DNA of 7,472 nt, taken from Burkholderiaceae bacterium. Lineage in GTDB: Bacteria > Pseudomonadota > Gammaproteobacteria > Burkholderiales > Burkholderiaceae. The notes under the pieces were generated by a model, which did no database searches, was not told the origin of the DNA, and saw nothing but the letters and a program-made list of their open reading frames with translations. The stretch is taken from contig CANBYN010000087.1 in NCBI GenBank assembly GCA_947373615.1, positions 1 through 7,472 on the forward strand. Reading direction: 5' to 3'. The position numbers and the translations under genes are program-made. Of this stretch, positions 1-7,392 are shown piece after piece. Each line of letters begins with the position of its first letter. Position 1 is the stretch's first letter.

Positions 1-413
1 ATTTCTGGATATTGCTCAATCATTTTAGTAAAGGCTTCATCATCGGCAATGAGTCGGTCACGATAGCTTTCGAGAAAATGCAATTTTGCAGTTTCAGCTC
101 TGCTAACTCCTTGAATGGCATCTAAGCGTTGCTGAATCGCATCAAGCTCTGCTTCATCTAAAAAGCGCATTAGTTTGCCAAGGTATTGCTTGTGGCGGCG
201 GATCGCTTCAAAACTTTTAATTTTGTTGGTTTCTGCAATGGCTGCTTTGATAGCTTCATCTAAGGGGATAGTTTTAAGGGCATCGTTACTTAAGGCGGCT
301 AAGACTTCAGCGAGCTTCTGACGTTGCGTCATTTGACGCTTTAGTTCAGATTTGCTGGGGCCTTCATCAGCTGCGACTAATTTAGGCGTGCGATTTTTCT
401 CATTGATGTGCAT
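1..413 (-). CDS. darP: DarP (YjgA/DUF615) ribosome-associated protein, 3' end beyond window
   Basis: The minus strand holds an open frame of 137 codons from an ATG at 413 that runs off the left edge, so the C-terminus is missing (E. coli DarP has about 183 residues). The visible protein has the family hallmarks: the SKSELKRQM segment (residues 20-28) followed by a QKLAEVLAAL helix, and the RRHKQYLGKLMR block (72-83), a variant of the highly conserved RRQ.QYIGKLMR motif. The protein is charged and helical, with no signal peptide or membrane segment. In E. coli, DarP (formerly YjgA) associates with late 50S ribosomal precursors and helps maturation of the peptidyl transferase centre; the same role is inferred here. 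An in-frame stop (TAA at 425-423) lies just upstream with no other start between, which fixes the ATG at 413. No clear Shine-Dalgarno sequence is visible. It is transcribed away from the oxidoreductase gene. Confidence 0.9.
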   Translation of the reverse strand, partial: MHINEKNRTPKLVAADEGPSKSELKRQMTQRQKLAEVLAALSNDALKTIPLDEAIKAAIAETNKIKSFEAIRRHKQYLGKLMRFLDEAELDAIQQRLDAIQGVSRAETAKLHFLESYRDRLIADDEAFTKMIEQYPE

Positions 414-529
414 TGCGTCATTTTAGACGGGTATTAGTCCTACATCATCTAAGTGCTTAATTTTGTGGTTTGGTAAATAATAGAGCCACCTCTATTGAAG
501 TAATCCCTGTTATCTCCGACGCAAAGACT

Positions 530-2149
530 ATGGCTCAAGCAAGCACTTACGACTACATCATTATTGGCGCTGGCAGCGCTGGCTGTATGTTGGCCAAGCG
601 TTTGACTGAAAACTCGCGTAAAAAGGTGTTGCTCATAGAAGCAGGCAAAAACGATAACTATATTTGGATTCATATTCCGGTGGGTTATCTTTACTGCATT
701 GATAACCCTAGAGCGGACTGGCGCTTTAAGACGGTTGCTGAAAAAGGCCTCAATGGCCGAGCCTTGCTGTATCCCCGCGGACGTGTCCTCGGTGGATGCT
801 CATCGATTAACGGCATGATTTATATGCGTGGTCAATCAGGAGACTATGAGTCTTGGGTTAAGGCGACTGGGGATCAAGCTTGGTCTTGGGAAAATGCTCT
901 CAAGCGATACAAAGACTTTGAGGACTATCACAGCGACGCTAATCCATGGCATGGCAAAGGTGGAGAGTGGACCGTTTCTAAGCAACGTCTGCGTTGGCCC
1001 ATCATGGATAGGTTCAAAGAGGCTGCAGTACAAGCAGGCATTCCCGCATCGGATGATTTTAATCGAGGTGATAACTTTGGCGTGGGTTACTTTGATGTCA
1101 GTCAACGCGCCGGATGGAGGCTCAATACCTCCAAAGCATTCTTAAAAGAGGCAGTTAAACGTTCTAACCTCACAGTCATCACGCAAGCGGTAGTGAACAA
1201 ATTAAAAATCGATGCCGTCACAAAAAATTGCGTTGGCGTTCAATATCTCAAAAATGGAATTACTTGTGAAGCACTGATCCACCCAGGGGGTGAAGTATTG
1301 CTGTGTGCGGGCGCGATTGGTAGCGTCCAAATTTTGGAGCGTTCTGGTATTGGCGCTGCCGATCATTTAAATACCTTAGGCATTCCAGTGCTGGCCGATT
1401 TACCGGGCGTGGGTGAGAACTTGCAAGACCACTTGCAACTGCGCATGATCTATAAGGTCAATGGAATTAAGACGTTAAATACCAAAGCAAACTCTTGGTT
1501 TGGCAAGATGATGATTGGACTTGAGTATGTCCTAAAGCGCTCTGGTCCCATGTCCATGGCGCCTTCACAGTTAGGGGCATTTGCCTATAGTTCCCCTGAG
1601 CAAAAGAGTGCCAACGTGGAGTATCACGTACAGCCTTTATCGCTTGAAAAGTTTGGTGAAGATTTACATGAATTTAATGCGTTTACGGCGAGTGTGTGTA
1701 ACCTGCGCCCCACATCACGCGGTAGTGTCCATATCAACTCGCTTGATCCCGAAGCGCCGCCAGTGATCAATCCCAATTATTTATCAACCGATGAAGATCG
1801 CAAAGTTGCGGCCCAATCGTTGCGTTTAACCCGAAACATCGTCAAGAGTCCTGCGCTCGCGCCTTATGCGCCAGAAGAATATAAGCCAGGGATGCAATTT
1901 CAATCCGATGATGAATTAATCAGAGCGGCAGGCGATATCGGCACCACGATTTTTCATCCAGTGGGCACTTGTAAGATGGGACGCGATGATGATCCGATGG
2001 CCGTACTCGATTCAGAGTTGCGAGTCAGAGGCATTCATCATCTTCGGGTGGTAGATGCTTCCGCTATGCCCTCGATTACTTCTGGCAATACTGCTGCTCC
2101 GACGATGATGATTGCGCAGCGTGTTGCAGAATTGCTCACTAGTGAATAG
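530..2149 (+). CDS. GMC-family FAD-dependent oxidoreductase (choline/alcohol dehydrogenase-like)
   Basis: A 539-residue cytoplasmic flavoprotein of the glucose-methanol-choline family, which oxidises alcohols or related substrates with FAD. Visible motifs: the dinucleotide-binding GAGSAG (residues 13-18) ending in an acidic residue in LLIEAG; GMC signature 1, RGRVLGGCSSINGM (83-96); GMC signature 2, GAIGSVQILERSGIG (261-275); and the C-terminal active-site region with His476 in FHPVGTCKMG and Asn520 in SGNTAAP, matching the His/Asn pair of choline-dehydrogenase-type members. Length is normal for bacterial members (about 530-560). I chose ATG 530 because it places the FAD motif at the usual distance from the N-terminus. 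The frame is open to a TTG at 470, adding 20 residues unlike the family. No strong ribosome binding site precedes either. The substrate cannot be read from sequence: automatic pipelines would probably call it BetA, but there is no betaine gene nearby. The downstream exporter gene overlaps its stop codon, suggesting co-transcription. Confidence 0.92.
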   Translation: MAQASTYDYIIIGAGSAGCMLAKRLTENSRKKVLLIEAGKNDNYIWIHIPVGYLYCIDNPRADWRFKTVAEKGLNGRALLYPRGRVLGGCSSINGMIYMRGQSGDYESWVKATGDQAWSWENALKRYKDFEDYHSDANPWHGKGGEWTVSKQRLRWPIMDRFKEAAVQAGIPASDDFNRGDNFGVGYFDVSQRAGWRLNTSKAFLKEAVKRSNLTVITQAVVNKLKIDAVTKNCVGVQYLKNGITCEALIHPGGEVLLCAGAIGSVQILERSGIGAADHLNTLGIPVLADLPGVGENLQDHLQLRMIYKVNGIKTLNTKANSWFGKMMIGLEYVLKRSGPMSMAPSQLGAFAYSSPEQKSANVEYHVQPLSLEKFGEDLHEFNAFTASVCNLRPTSRGSVHINSLDPEAPPVINPNYLSTDEDRKVAAQSLRLTRNIVKSPALAPYAPEEYKPGMQFQSDDELIRAAGDIGTTIFHPVGTCKMGRDDDPMAVLDSELRVRGIHHLRVVDASAMPSITSGNTAAPTMMIAQRVAELLTSE

Positions 2150-3068
2150 TTCTGCGCCTCAAATCAATTCATCGCACCATCAACTCCCTGCGAGTCATTT
2201 ACTGCTGGCGTTAGCGATCGTGGCGGTATGGGGCACGAACTTTGTTGTGATTAAAATTTCGTTAGGGGCTTTTCCACCATTTCTTTTTGCCGCCCTGCGC
2301 TATACATTTGCGCTTTTGCCTGCTGTCTTTTTTATGCCAAGGCCCAAAGCGCCTTGGGGCAATCAGTGTATTTATGGTTTAGCAGTAGGGGTGGGACAGT
2401 TTGGCGTCTTGTACTTTGCAATTAATGGAAACATTTCTCCTGGCTTAGCTTCCTTAGTTATTCAGACTCAGGTGTTTTTTACTATTGGCTTTGCCATGTT
2501 TTTTGCCAAAGAGCGTTTACGCCCATATCAAGTATTGGCAGTGCTCATCGCTATGACGGGTCTTGGTATTATTGCGCTGCACACTGATGCGACCACGACT
2601 TTTTTGGGATTGGCTTTAGTGGTGTTCTCGGGCTTTTCTTGGGGGGTAGCCAATACGGTTAGCCGGCGGGCGGGCTCAATTAATATGTTGTCCTATGTCG
2701 TGTGGTCAAGTGTATTTGCCATCCCCCCACTTTTTCTGATCTCATGGATCTTTGAGGGAGGCTGGAGTCAAATGAGCGCCTCAATGACCTCTGCTCCAAT
2801 GGGGGCATGGTTGGGAGTATTTTGGCAATCTTGGGCTAACACGCTATTTGGATACGCAGCATGGGGCTGGTTGCTCTCTAAGCATCCTGCCGCAGTCGTC
2901 GCTCCTGCCCCTTTATTGGTGCCGATCTTTGGCATGGGGGCTTCAGCTTATTTCTTAAGTGAACCACTCCCCTTATGGAAGATGTTGGCTGCGAGCTTGG
3001 TGATTGTGGGGTTAATGATTAATCTTTTTTGGCCCAACATCCGCAATCGTTTGAGGCGCAATTTTTGA
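2142..3068 (+). CDS. eamA: EamA-like DMT-family exporter (O-acetylserine/cysteine exporter type)
   Basis: An inner-membrane transporter of the drug/metabolite transporter superfamily with two EamA repeats and about ten hydrophobic helices. It resembles E. coli EamA (YdeD), an exporter of O-acetylserine and cysteine, throughout: VWGTNFVVIKISL in helix 1, LRYTFALLPAVFFMPRPK, SPGLASLVIQTQVFFTI, FSGFSWGVANTVSRR at the start of the second repeat, and PAPLLVPIFGMGASAYFLSEPL near the end. No ATG precedes the first helix; the frame can open at TTG 2112, GTG 2121, or GTG 2142. I chose GTG 2142, giving 308 residues (E. coli EamA has 299) and an 8-base overlap with the upstream oxidoreductase gene, typical of translational coupling. 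Family and fold are firm. The cargo is inferred from similarity: it could be an amino acid derivative, or a product linked to the oxidoreductase. No terminator hairpin is visible after the stop. Confidence 0.85.
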   Translation: MNSSAPQINSSHHQLPASHLLLALAIVAVWGTNFVVIKISLGAFPPFLFAALRYTFALLPAVFFMPRPKAPWGNQCIYGLAVGVGQFGVLYFAINGNISPGLASLVIQTQVFFTIGFAMFFAKERLRPYQVLAVLIAMTGLGIIALHTDATTTFLGLALVVFSGFSWGVANTVSRRAGSINMLSYVVWSSVFAIPPLFLISWIFEGGWSQMSASMTSAPMGAWLGVFWQSWANTLFGYAAWGWLLSKHPAAVVAPAPLLVPIFGMGASAYFLSEPLPLWKMLAASLVIVGLMINLFWPNIRNRLRRNF

Positions 3069-3134
3069 CCATAGTGTTTTAGTATTCAAAGCTAATGTAA
3101 AACCCTAATAGAAAGCCCTTTTTTTGCCTCTGCA

Positions 3135-3165
3135 TTAACTGTAAGATAGTCATTCGTTAACTGTA
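3135..3165 (+). repeat. Two direct copies of TTAACTGTA, 22 bp apart
   Basis: The 9-base word TTAACTGTA occurs exactly at 3135-3143 and 3157-3165. The 22-bp start-to-start distance is close to two turns of B-DNA, so proteins bound at both copies would lie on the same face. The second copy covers the likely -35 box of the promoter for the binding-protein gene. The repeats are seen directly; an operator function is inference, and with AT-rich 9-mers chance cannot be excluded. Confidence 0.5.
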
Positions 3166-3185
3166 GTACCTATAAAAAATATAAT
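3157..3185 (+). promoter_or_regulatory. Sigma70-type promoter for the substrate-binding protein gene
   Basis: A perfect -10 hexamer TATAAT (3180-3185) lies 17 bp downstream of TTAACT (3157-3162), which matches the -35 consensus at four of six positions. The predicted transcription start near 3192 would give a leader of about 29 bases, ending in the ribosome binding site. The surrounding DNA is very AT-rich, as at strong promoters. It separates the liv-type locus from the upstream oxidoreductase/exporter unit. Confidence 0.7.
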
Positions 3186-3211
3186 TTACTTAATTTTGCA
3201 TTTTTAGTCAT

Positions 3212-3216
3212 GGAGA
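3212..3216 (+). promoter_or_regulatory. Ribosome binding site GGAGA of the binding-protein gene
   Basis: GGAGA sits 4 bases before the ATG at 3221, a good Shine-Dalgarno match and clearly stronger than those before the other genes in the window. It fixes the start and fits high expression of the periplasmic component. Confidence 0.8.
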
Positions 3217-3220
3217 CATT

Positions 3221-4405
3221 ATGAATATTCGTCATCACATTTTTGCAGTTGCTGTTGCTGCAATGCTTACAACCGGCGCTTATGCAGCCGATATCAAACT
3301 TGGTGTTTCAGGTCCATTTACTGGCGGCTCTTCCTCAATGGGTGTGAGTATGCGTGATGGTGTGCGTTTAGCAGTAAAAGAAATTAATGCCGCAGGTGGT
3401 GTTAACGGCAATAAATTTGTTTTGGTTGAGCGCGACGACGAAGCAAAAAACGAACGTGGCGTGCAAATTGCACAAGAGTTAATCAATAACGAAAAAGTTG
3501 TTGCAACAATGGGATTTATTAATACTGGCGTAGCTTTGGCGTCTCAGCGCTTCTATCAAGATGCGAAGATTCCGGTAATGAATAACGTGGCTACAGGTAC
3601 ATTAATTACTAAGCAATTTCCTAATGCATCAGAAAATTATGTTTTCAGAAATGCTGCCGCTGATAGCATTCAGGCCCCTATGATCGCTAAAGAAGCGGTT
3701 GAAAAGCGTGGCTTAAAGAAAGTAGCTATTTTGGCGGACTCCACTAACTACGGTCAGTTGGGTCGCGAAGACTTGGAGAAAGCCCTGAAGACTTATGGCG
3801 TAACCCCAGTAGCGACTGAAAAGTTCAACATTGGTGACGTAGATATGACTTCACAATTGCTCAAAGCAAAAAATGCTGGTGCAGAAGTCATTTTGACTTA
3901 CGCTATTGGACCTGAGTTGGCACAAATTGCGAACGGTATGGCGAAGTTGGGCTGGAAAAAGCCCATGATTGGCAGCTGGACATTATCGATGGCTAGTTTC
4001 ATTGATACAGCAGGTAAGAATGGGAACGGGGCAAACATGCCAGAAACATTCATTCAAAATCCAGCGACAACTCCAAAACGCAAGGCTTTCGTAGATGCTT
4101 ACTTGAAAGAGTTTCAGCCAAAGAACGGTATCATCGCTTCTCCTGTATCAGCAGCTCAAGGGTACGATTCTGTATACCTCTTGGCCGCTGCTCTCAAGCA
4201 AGCGAATAGTACAGAAGGACCTAAGATTTTGGCAGCCTTGCAAGATCTGAAGACTCCAGTCGATGGTGTTGTGATGACTTACAACAAGCCATTCTCCGCA
4301 ACTGACCATGAGGCAATCAAGACTAAAGACGTCGTGATGGGTGTGGTTGAAAATGGCCGCGTTGAATTCTTAAATGCTGAAGATGCAGCAGCGAAAAAGA
4401 AGTAA
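3221..4405 (+). CDS. Liv-type ABC transporter periplasmic substrate-binding protein
   Basis: A 394-residue exported binding protein of the leucine-binding (Peripla_BP_6) family that delivers substrate to the downstream HAAT permease. It has a typical Sec signal peptide: a short basic start (MNIRHH), a hydrophobic core, and an AYA-AD cleavage site after residue 22. The mature protein begins IKLGVSGPFTG and shows family blocks such as DGVRLAVKEINAAGGVNG, LVERDDEAKN and AAQGYDSVYLLAAAL, plus a lysine-rich tail. Length is usual for the family. The segment aligned by eye to the LivJ ligand loop (SPGATNPEL) reads NNVATGTLI, keeping the Thr thought to contact the ligand; the preceding LivJ serine cluster is replaced by INTG. 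The substrate may therefore be a branched-chain amino acid or another small carboxylate or amide, so I give no gene symbol. It has its own promoter and strong ribosome binding site and is followed by a terminator, suggesting excess expression over the membrane parts. Confidence 0.9.
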   Translation: MNIRHHIFAVAVAAMLTTGAYAADIKLGVSGPFTGGSSSMGVSMRDGVRLAVKEINAAGGVNGNKFVLVERDDEAKNERGVQIAQELINNEKVVATMGFINTGVALASQRFYQDAKIPVMNNVATGTLITKQFPNASENYVFRNAAADSIQAPMIAKEAVEKRGLKKVAILADSTNYGQLGREDLEKALKTYGVTPVATEKFNIGDVDMTSQLLKAKNAGAEVILTYAIGPELAQIANGMAKLGWKKPMIGSWTLSMASFIDTAGKNGNGANMPETFIQNPATTPKRKAFVDAYLKEFQPKNGIIASPVSAAQGYDSVYLLAAALKQANSTEGPKILAALQDLKTPVDGVVMTYNKPFSATDHEAIKTKDVVMGVVENGRVEFLNAEDAAAKKK

Positions 4406-4464
4406 TCCTAGCGCGCACTGACAGGCAAATAGATTAGTTTTTTTGCGCTGCAACATTTGTAAAT

Positions 4465-4494
4465 AAAAAGCGCCGCCTACAAAGCGGCGTTTTT
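4465..4494 (+). terminator. Rho-independent terminator after the binding-protein gene
   Basis: A perfect 6-bp GC-only stem, CGCCGC (4471-4476) with GCGGCG (4484-4489), encloses a 7-base loop and is followed by five T residues (4490-4494). Five A residues (4465-4469) on the other side pair with the T-run after a G-T wobble and would also give a U-tract on the minus strand, so it may work in both directions. It lies between binding-protein and permease genes of the same transporter, so partial read-through or a separate promoter must serve the downstream genes. Confidence 0.88.
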
Positions 4495-4551
4495 GCATAC
4501 AATGTCGAATTCGTTAATACAACCGTTTTAAGTATCTTTTAGGCCAATACC

Positions 4552-5430
4552 ATGGAAATGCTTGCACAAATCCTCTCGAGCGGGATCGCAGTGGGGATGA
4601 TCTACGCGGTCATCGCTTTCGGATTTCAGCTCACTTTTTCTACTTCTGGCACCTTAAATTTCGGACAGGGCGAGGCCTTAATGTTGGGTGCGCTAGTGGG
4701 TCTGACCTGTGTAGATACCTTTGGTATGAACTACTGGGCAATGATCCCCATTGTTTGTATTTTCGGAATGATCCAAGGTAGTTTTGTGGAGTTGATTGGC
4801 GTTCGTCCAGCGATCAAAATTAAATCGGAATTTGGTTGGATTATGTCCACGATTGCACTGGGCATTATTTTCAAGAACGTTGCTGAAAATATCTGGGGAC
4901 GCGATGCATTGCCATTCCCCTCGCCATTGCCGATGGAGCCAATGACTTTTATGGGCGCCAATATTCTGCCAATGGAAATCTTGGTGGTAGTGGGTGCACT
5001 GGTCATGATGTTGTTGGTGGAGTTCTTTAACCGCAAAACGATTTACGGTAAAGCAGTCGTGGCCACCGCAAATGATCGTGATGCTGCTGGCTTAATGGGC
5101 ATCAACACCAGTATGGTCATTACCTTCTCTTACGCCTTATCTTCTTTGACAGCAGCCTTTGCTGGTGTATTAATTGCACCACTGACACTGACAGGCGCAA
5201 CAATGGGCGGTGCCTTAGGTTTAAAGGCTTTTGCAGTCGCCATTATTGGCGGTTTATCTAGCGGTCTGGGAATTATTGTTGGTGGCTTGATTTTAGGAAT
5301 TGTAGAAACCGCAACGGGATTCTATATTTCTACTGGCTATAAAGATGTACCAGGACTCATCTTGTTATTGCTCGTGCTGGCATACAAACCTTCTGGTCTC
5401 TTCGGCAAATCTGCAATTAAGAAAGTCTAA
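4552..5430 (+). CDS. livH: Liv-type (HAAT) ABC transporter permease, LivH-like
   Basis: A 292-residue inner-membrane protein, one of the two permease subunits of a branched-chain amino acid-type ABC importer (E. coli LivH has 308 residues). It contains about eight hydrophobic segments and family blocks: LSSGIAVGMIYAVIAFGFQL at the N-terminus, TLNFGQGEALMLGA, the cytoplasmic coupling loop around ANDRDAAGLMGIN (about 172-184) followed by SYALSSLTAAFAGVL, then GLKAFAVAIIGGLSSGLG and a YKPSGLFGK end. The start ATG at 4552 has only a weak upstream AGG (4541-4543); an ATG at 4558 is possible. The stop codon overlaps the next start by one base (TAATG), so the two permease subunits are probably translationally coupled. 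Type of transporter is firm; the substrate is not, and urea or amide importers share this architecture. Confidence 0.9.
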   Translation: MEMLAQILSSGIAVGMIYAVIAFGFQLTFSTSGTLNFGQGEALMLGALVGLTCVDTFGMNYWAMIPIVCIFGMIQGSFVELIGVRPAIKIKSEFGWIMSTIALGIIFKNVAENIWGRDALPFPSPLPMEPMTFMGANILPMEILVVVGALVMMLLVEFFNRKTIYGKAVVATANDRDAAGLMGINTSMVITFSYALSSLTAAFAGVLIAPLTLTGATMGGALGLKAFAVAIIGGLSSGLGIIVGGLILGIVETATGFYISTGYKDVPGLILLLLVLAYKPSGLFGKSAIKKV

Positions 5431-7361
5431 TGATGAAATTGAAGTCTCATATCCCTCTATTAATTGCTATCGTTGGCTTATTTTTATTGCCGCTGGTGAT
5501 TCATAATCCTTATTACATTCACTTAGCTGAAACCATTCTGATTTACACCATCTTGTTATTTGGTTTGGATATCGTGGTCGGTTATGTGGGTCAAGTTTCA
5601 TTGGGTCATGCTGCGCTCTTTGGTGTTGGTTCTTATACAGCGGGCATTTTATTTTTCCATTTTGGATTGCCAATTTGGGTAACAATTCCTGCCTCCATTC
5701 TGGTCACTGCATTTTTCGGGGGCATCTTGGCATTACCAGCCCTGAAGGTAGTTGGTCCTTACTTGGCGATGGTGACCTTAGCCTTTGGAACCATTGCCCA
5801 AATCTTGATTAACGAGATGACTTGGCTCACTGAAGGTCCATTGGGCATTAAGTTAACAAGACCAGAACTCATGGGCGTACCCATGACTAAGGCGGAATAC
5901 TTCTGGTTAGTTGCAATTGTCATGATCCTAGCGTTAATAGTGATTGATCGATTTGTGAAATCACAAATGGGTCGTGCTTTTGAGGCTTTGCGCGATAGCC
6001 CGATTGCATGTGACTGTATGGGCGTATCGGTTTATCGCTTTAAGGTGATTGCATTTGTGATCAGTGCTGGCTTTGCTGGCTTGGCTGGTTGCTTGTATGC
6101 TTATTCAGAGCAATACATTTCACCAAATACCTACAACAACGAATTAGCTGTTCTCTTTTTACTTGGCATCATTATGGGTGGACGTAAGTCGCGCCTTGGT
6201 GCGGCGATTGGTGCGGCGATCATTGTGTTATTGCCAAAATTATTGGATGACATTAACTTATTCCGCATCGTCGCTTCCATTATTGCGATTGTGGTTGTCG
6301 TTGGTGCGGGAATGGCATTATTTAAAAAAGTGACGACCCCAAGACGGGTAGCCGTGCCAATTGCTGGTGTCGTTGGTTTGGCAGTTTTCTCCTTCTGGCT
6401 CAATAGCATTTCTGACTGGCGCCTAAGTATTTTCGGCTTCATGATTTTATTAGTGGTGTATTACTTGCAGAACGGGATTGTGGGTTTTGCAAAAAGCTTC
6501 TACCTGTCGATTGCTGGAAAAGCTAAAACTTCCCGCGGCGGTGATCATGGAGAAGTGGATGACTCGATTAGCTTTATTAGCGCTGTTGCCAATCAAAACA
6601 CGGGCGCTGAGTTATTAAAGGTCGAATCAATTTTGATGCAGTTTGGTGGTTTGAAAGCCTTGAACAACGTTGACCTTAGCATCAAGCGCGGCACGATTCA
6701 CGGCTTGATCGGACCCAATGGTTCTGGTAAGAGCACGATGATGAACGTGTTGACTGGGATTTACGTACCTACTGCAGGTAACGTTTTATATGCTGGCCAG
6801 AGCGTGGTTGGCAAAACCTCTTCTGATATCGCCTTATCTGGCATCGCTCGTACTTTCCAAAACGTACAACTCTTTGGTGAAATGACCGCCATCCAAAATA
6901 TTTTGGTGGGTTTGCATCACACCTTTAAATCCAATATGGTGGAAATTGCCTTGCATCTGCCACGCTATAAGAAAGAAGAAGCAGAGGCGCATGCTCGTGC
7001 GATGGCGCTGCTCAAATTTGTTGGCTTAGATGAATTAGCTAATGAAGAAGCGCGGAACTTGCCATACGGTAAGCAACGTTTGCTAGAGATTGCTCGCGCT
7101 CTGGCGTTGGATCCGGAATTGCTTCTTTTAGATGAGCCGGCTGCAGGTTTGACTGCGCCGGATATTAAAGAGCTCTTGCGCATTATTCGTAAGATCCGCG
7201 ATAACGGTATTACCTTCATCCTGATTGAGCATCACATGGATGTGGTGATGTCGGTTTGCGATACCGTATCCGTATTGGACTTCGGTCAGAAGATTGCCGA
7301 AGGCAAGCCAGCTGAAGTTCAGGCAGACGAGAAGGTGATTCATGCCTACTTGGGTACTTAA
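5430..7361 (+). CDS. Fused LivM-type permease and LivG-type ATPase of an ABC importer
   Basis: A 643-residue protein joining two usually separate subunits. Residues 1 to about 360 are a LivM-like permease: GYVGQVSLGHAALFGVGSYT, PALKVVGPYLAMVTLAFG, the coupling loop in EALRDSPIACDCMGV (from about 185), and ISAGFAGLAGCLYAY. A linker follows to about 394, then a complete LivG-like ATPase of about 249 residues with Walker A GPNGSGKST (428-436, Lys434), Q-loop Gln477, a signature LPYGKQ (544-549, the usual Liv variant of LSGGQ), Walker B LLLLDEP with Asp568 and Glu569, H-loop His601, and the Liv-type C-terminal extension. All catalytic residues are intact and there is no frameshift or internal stop, so this is a true fusion. 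Compared with LivM, about 50 extra residues (around 280-330), including two hydrophobic stretches, precede the last helix. Start choice is ATG 5430, overlapping the livH stop, or ATG 5433. Fusions of this kind are known in proteobacteria. Confidence 0.92.
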   Translation: MMKLKSHIPLLIAIVGLFLLPLVIHNPYYIHLAETILIYTILLFGLDIVVGYVGQVSLGHAALFGVGSYTAGILFFHFGLPIWVTIPASILVTAFFGGILALPALKVVGPYLAMVTLAFGTIAQILINEMTWLTEGPLGIKLTRPELMGVPMTKAEYFWLVAIVMILALIVIDRFVKSQMGRAFEALRDSPIACDCMGVSVYRFKVIAFVISAGFAGLAGCLYAYSEQYISPNTYNNELAVLFLLGIIMGGRKSRLGAAIGAAIIVLLPKLLDDINLFRIVASIIAIVVVVGAGMALFKKVTTPRRVAVPIAGVVGLAVFSFWLNSISDWRLSIFGFMILLVVYYLQNGIVGFAKSFYLSIAGKAKTSRGGDHGEVDDSISFISAVANQNTGAELLKVESILMQFGGLKALNNVDLSIKRGTIHGLIGPNGSGKSTMMNVLTGIYVPTAGNVLYAGQSVVGKTSSDIALSGIARTFQNVQLFGEMTAIQNILVGLHHTFKSNMVEIALHLPRYKKEEAEAHARAMALLKFVGLDELANEEARNLPYGKQRLLEIARALALDPELLLLDEPAAGLTAPDIKELLRIIRKIRDNGITFILIEHHMDVVMSVCDTVSVLDFGQKIAEGKPAEVQADEKVIHAYLGT

Positions 7362-7392
7362 TCACTAGAACCATATTGAATCGGTAAATACC

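Noticed and set aside
474..482. AT-rich AATAAT/TATTAT boxes between darP and the oxidoreductase gene, as -10 elements on either strand
   Set aside because: Five of six matches to -10 but no acceptable -35 at 16-18 bp on either strand; too weak to annotate.
828..1145. Plus-strand 105-codon open frame inside the oxidoreductase gene, and a minus-strand one over the same area
   Set aside because: Both lie within a gene with clear family motifs in another frame, have no ribosome binding site and no recognisable domain; they are shadows.
3090..3125. Possible terminator after the exporter gene, ending in a run of seven T residues (3119-3125)
   Set aside because: No stem of useful length can be formed from the bases before the T-run, so I do not call it an intrinsic terminator.
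4494..4523. Possible promoter before livH (TTGCAT near 4494, TACAAC or TACAAT as -10)
   Set aside because: Hexamer matches are poor or the spacing falls inside the terminator stem; AT-rich DNA gives such matches by chance.
6131..6442. Minus-strand 103-codon open frame inside the permease-ATPase fusion gene
   Set aside because: Low-complexity translation opposite hydrophobic permease codons; a coding shadow.
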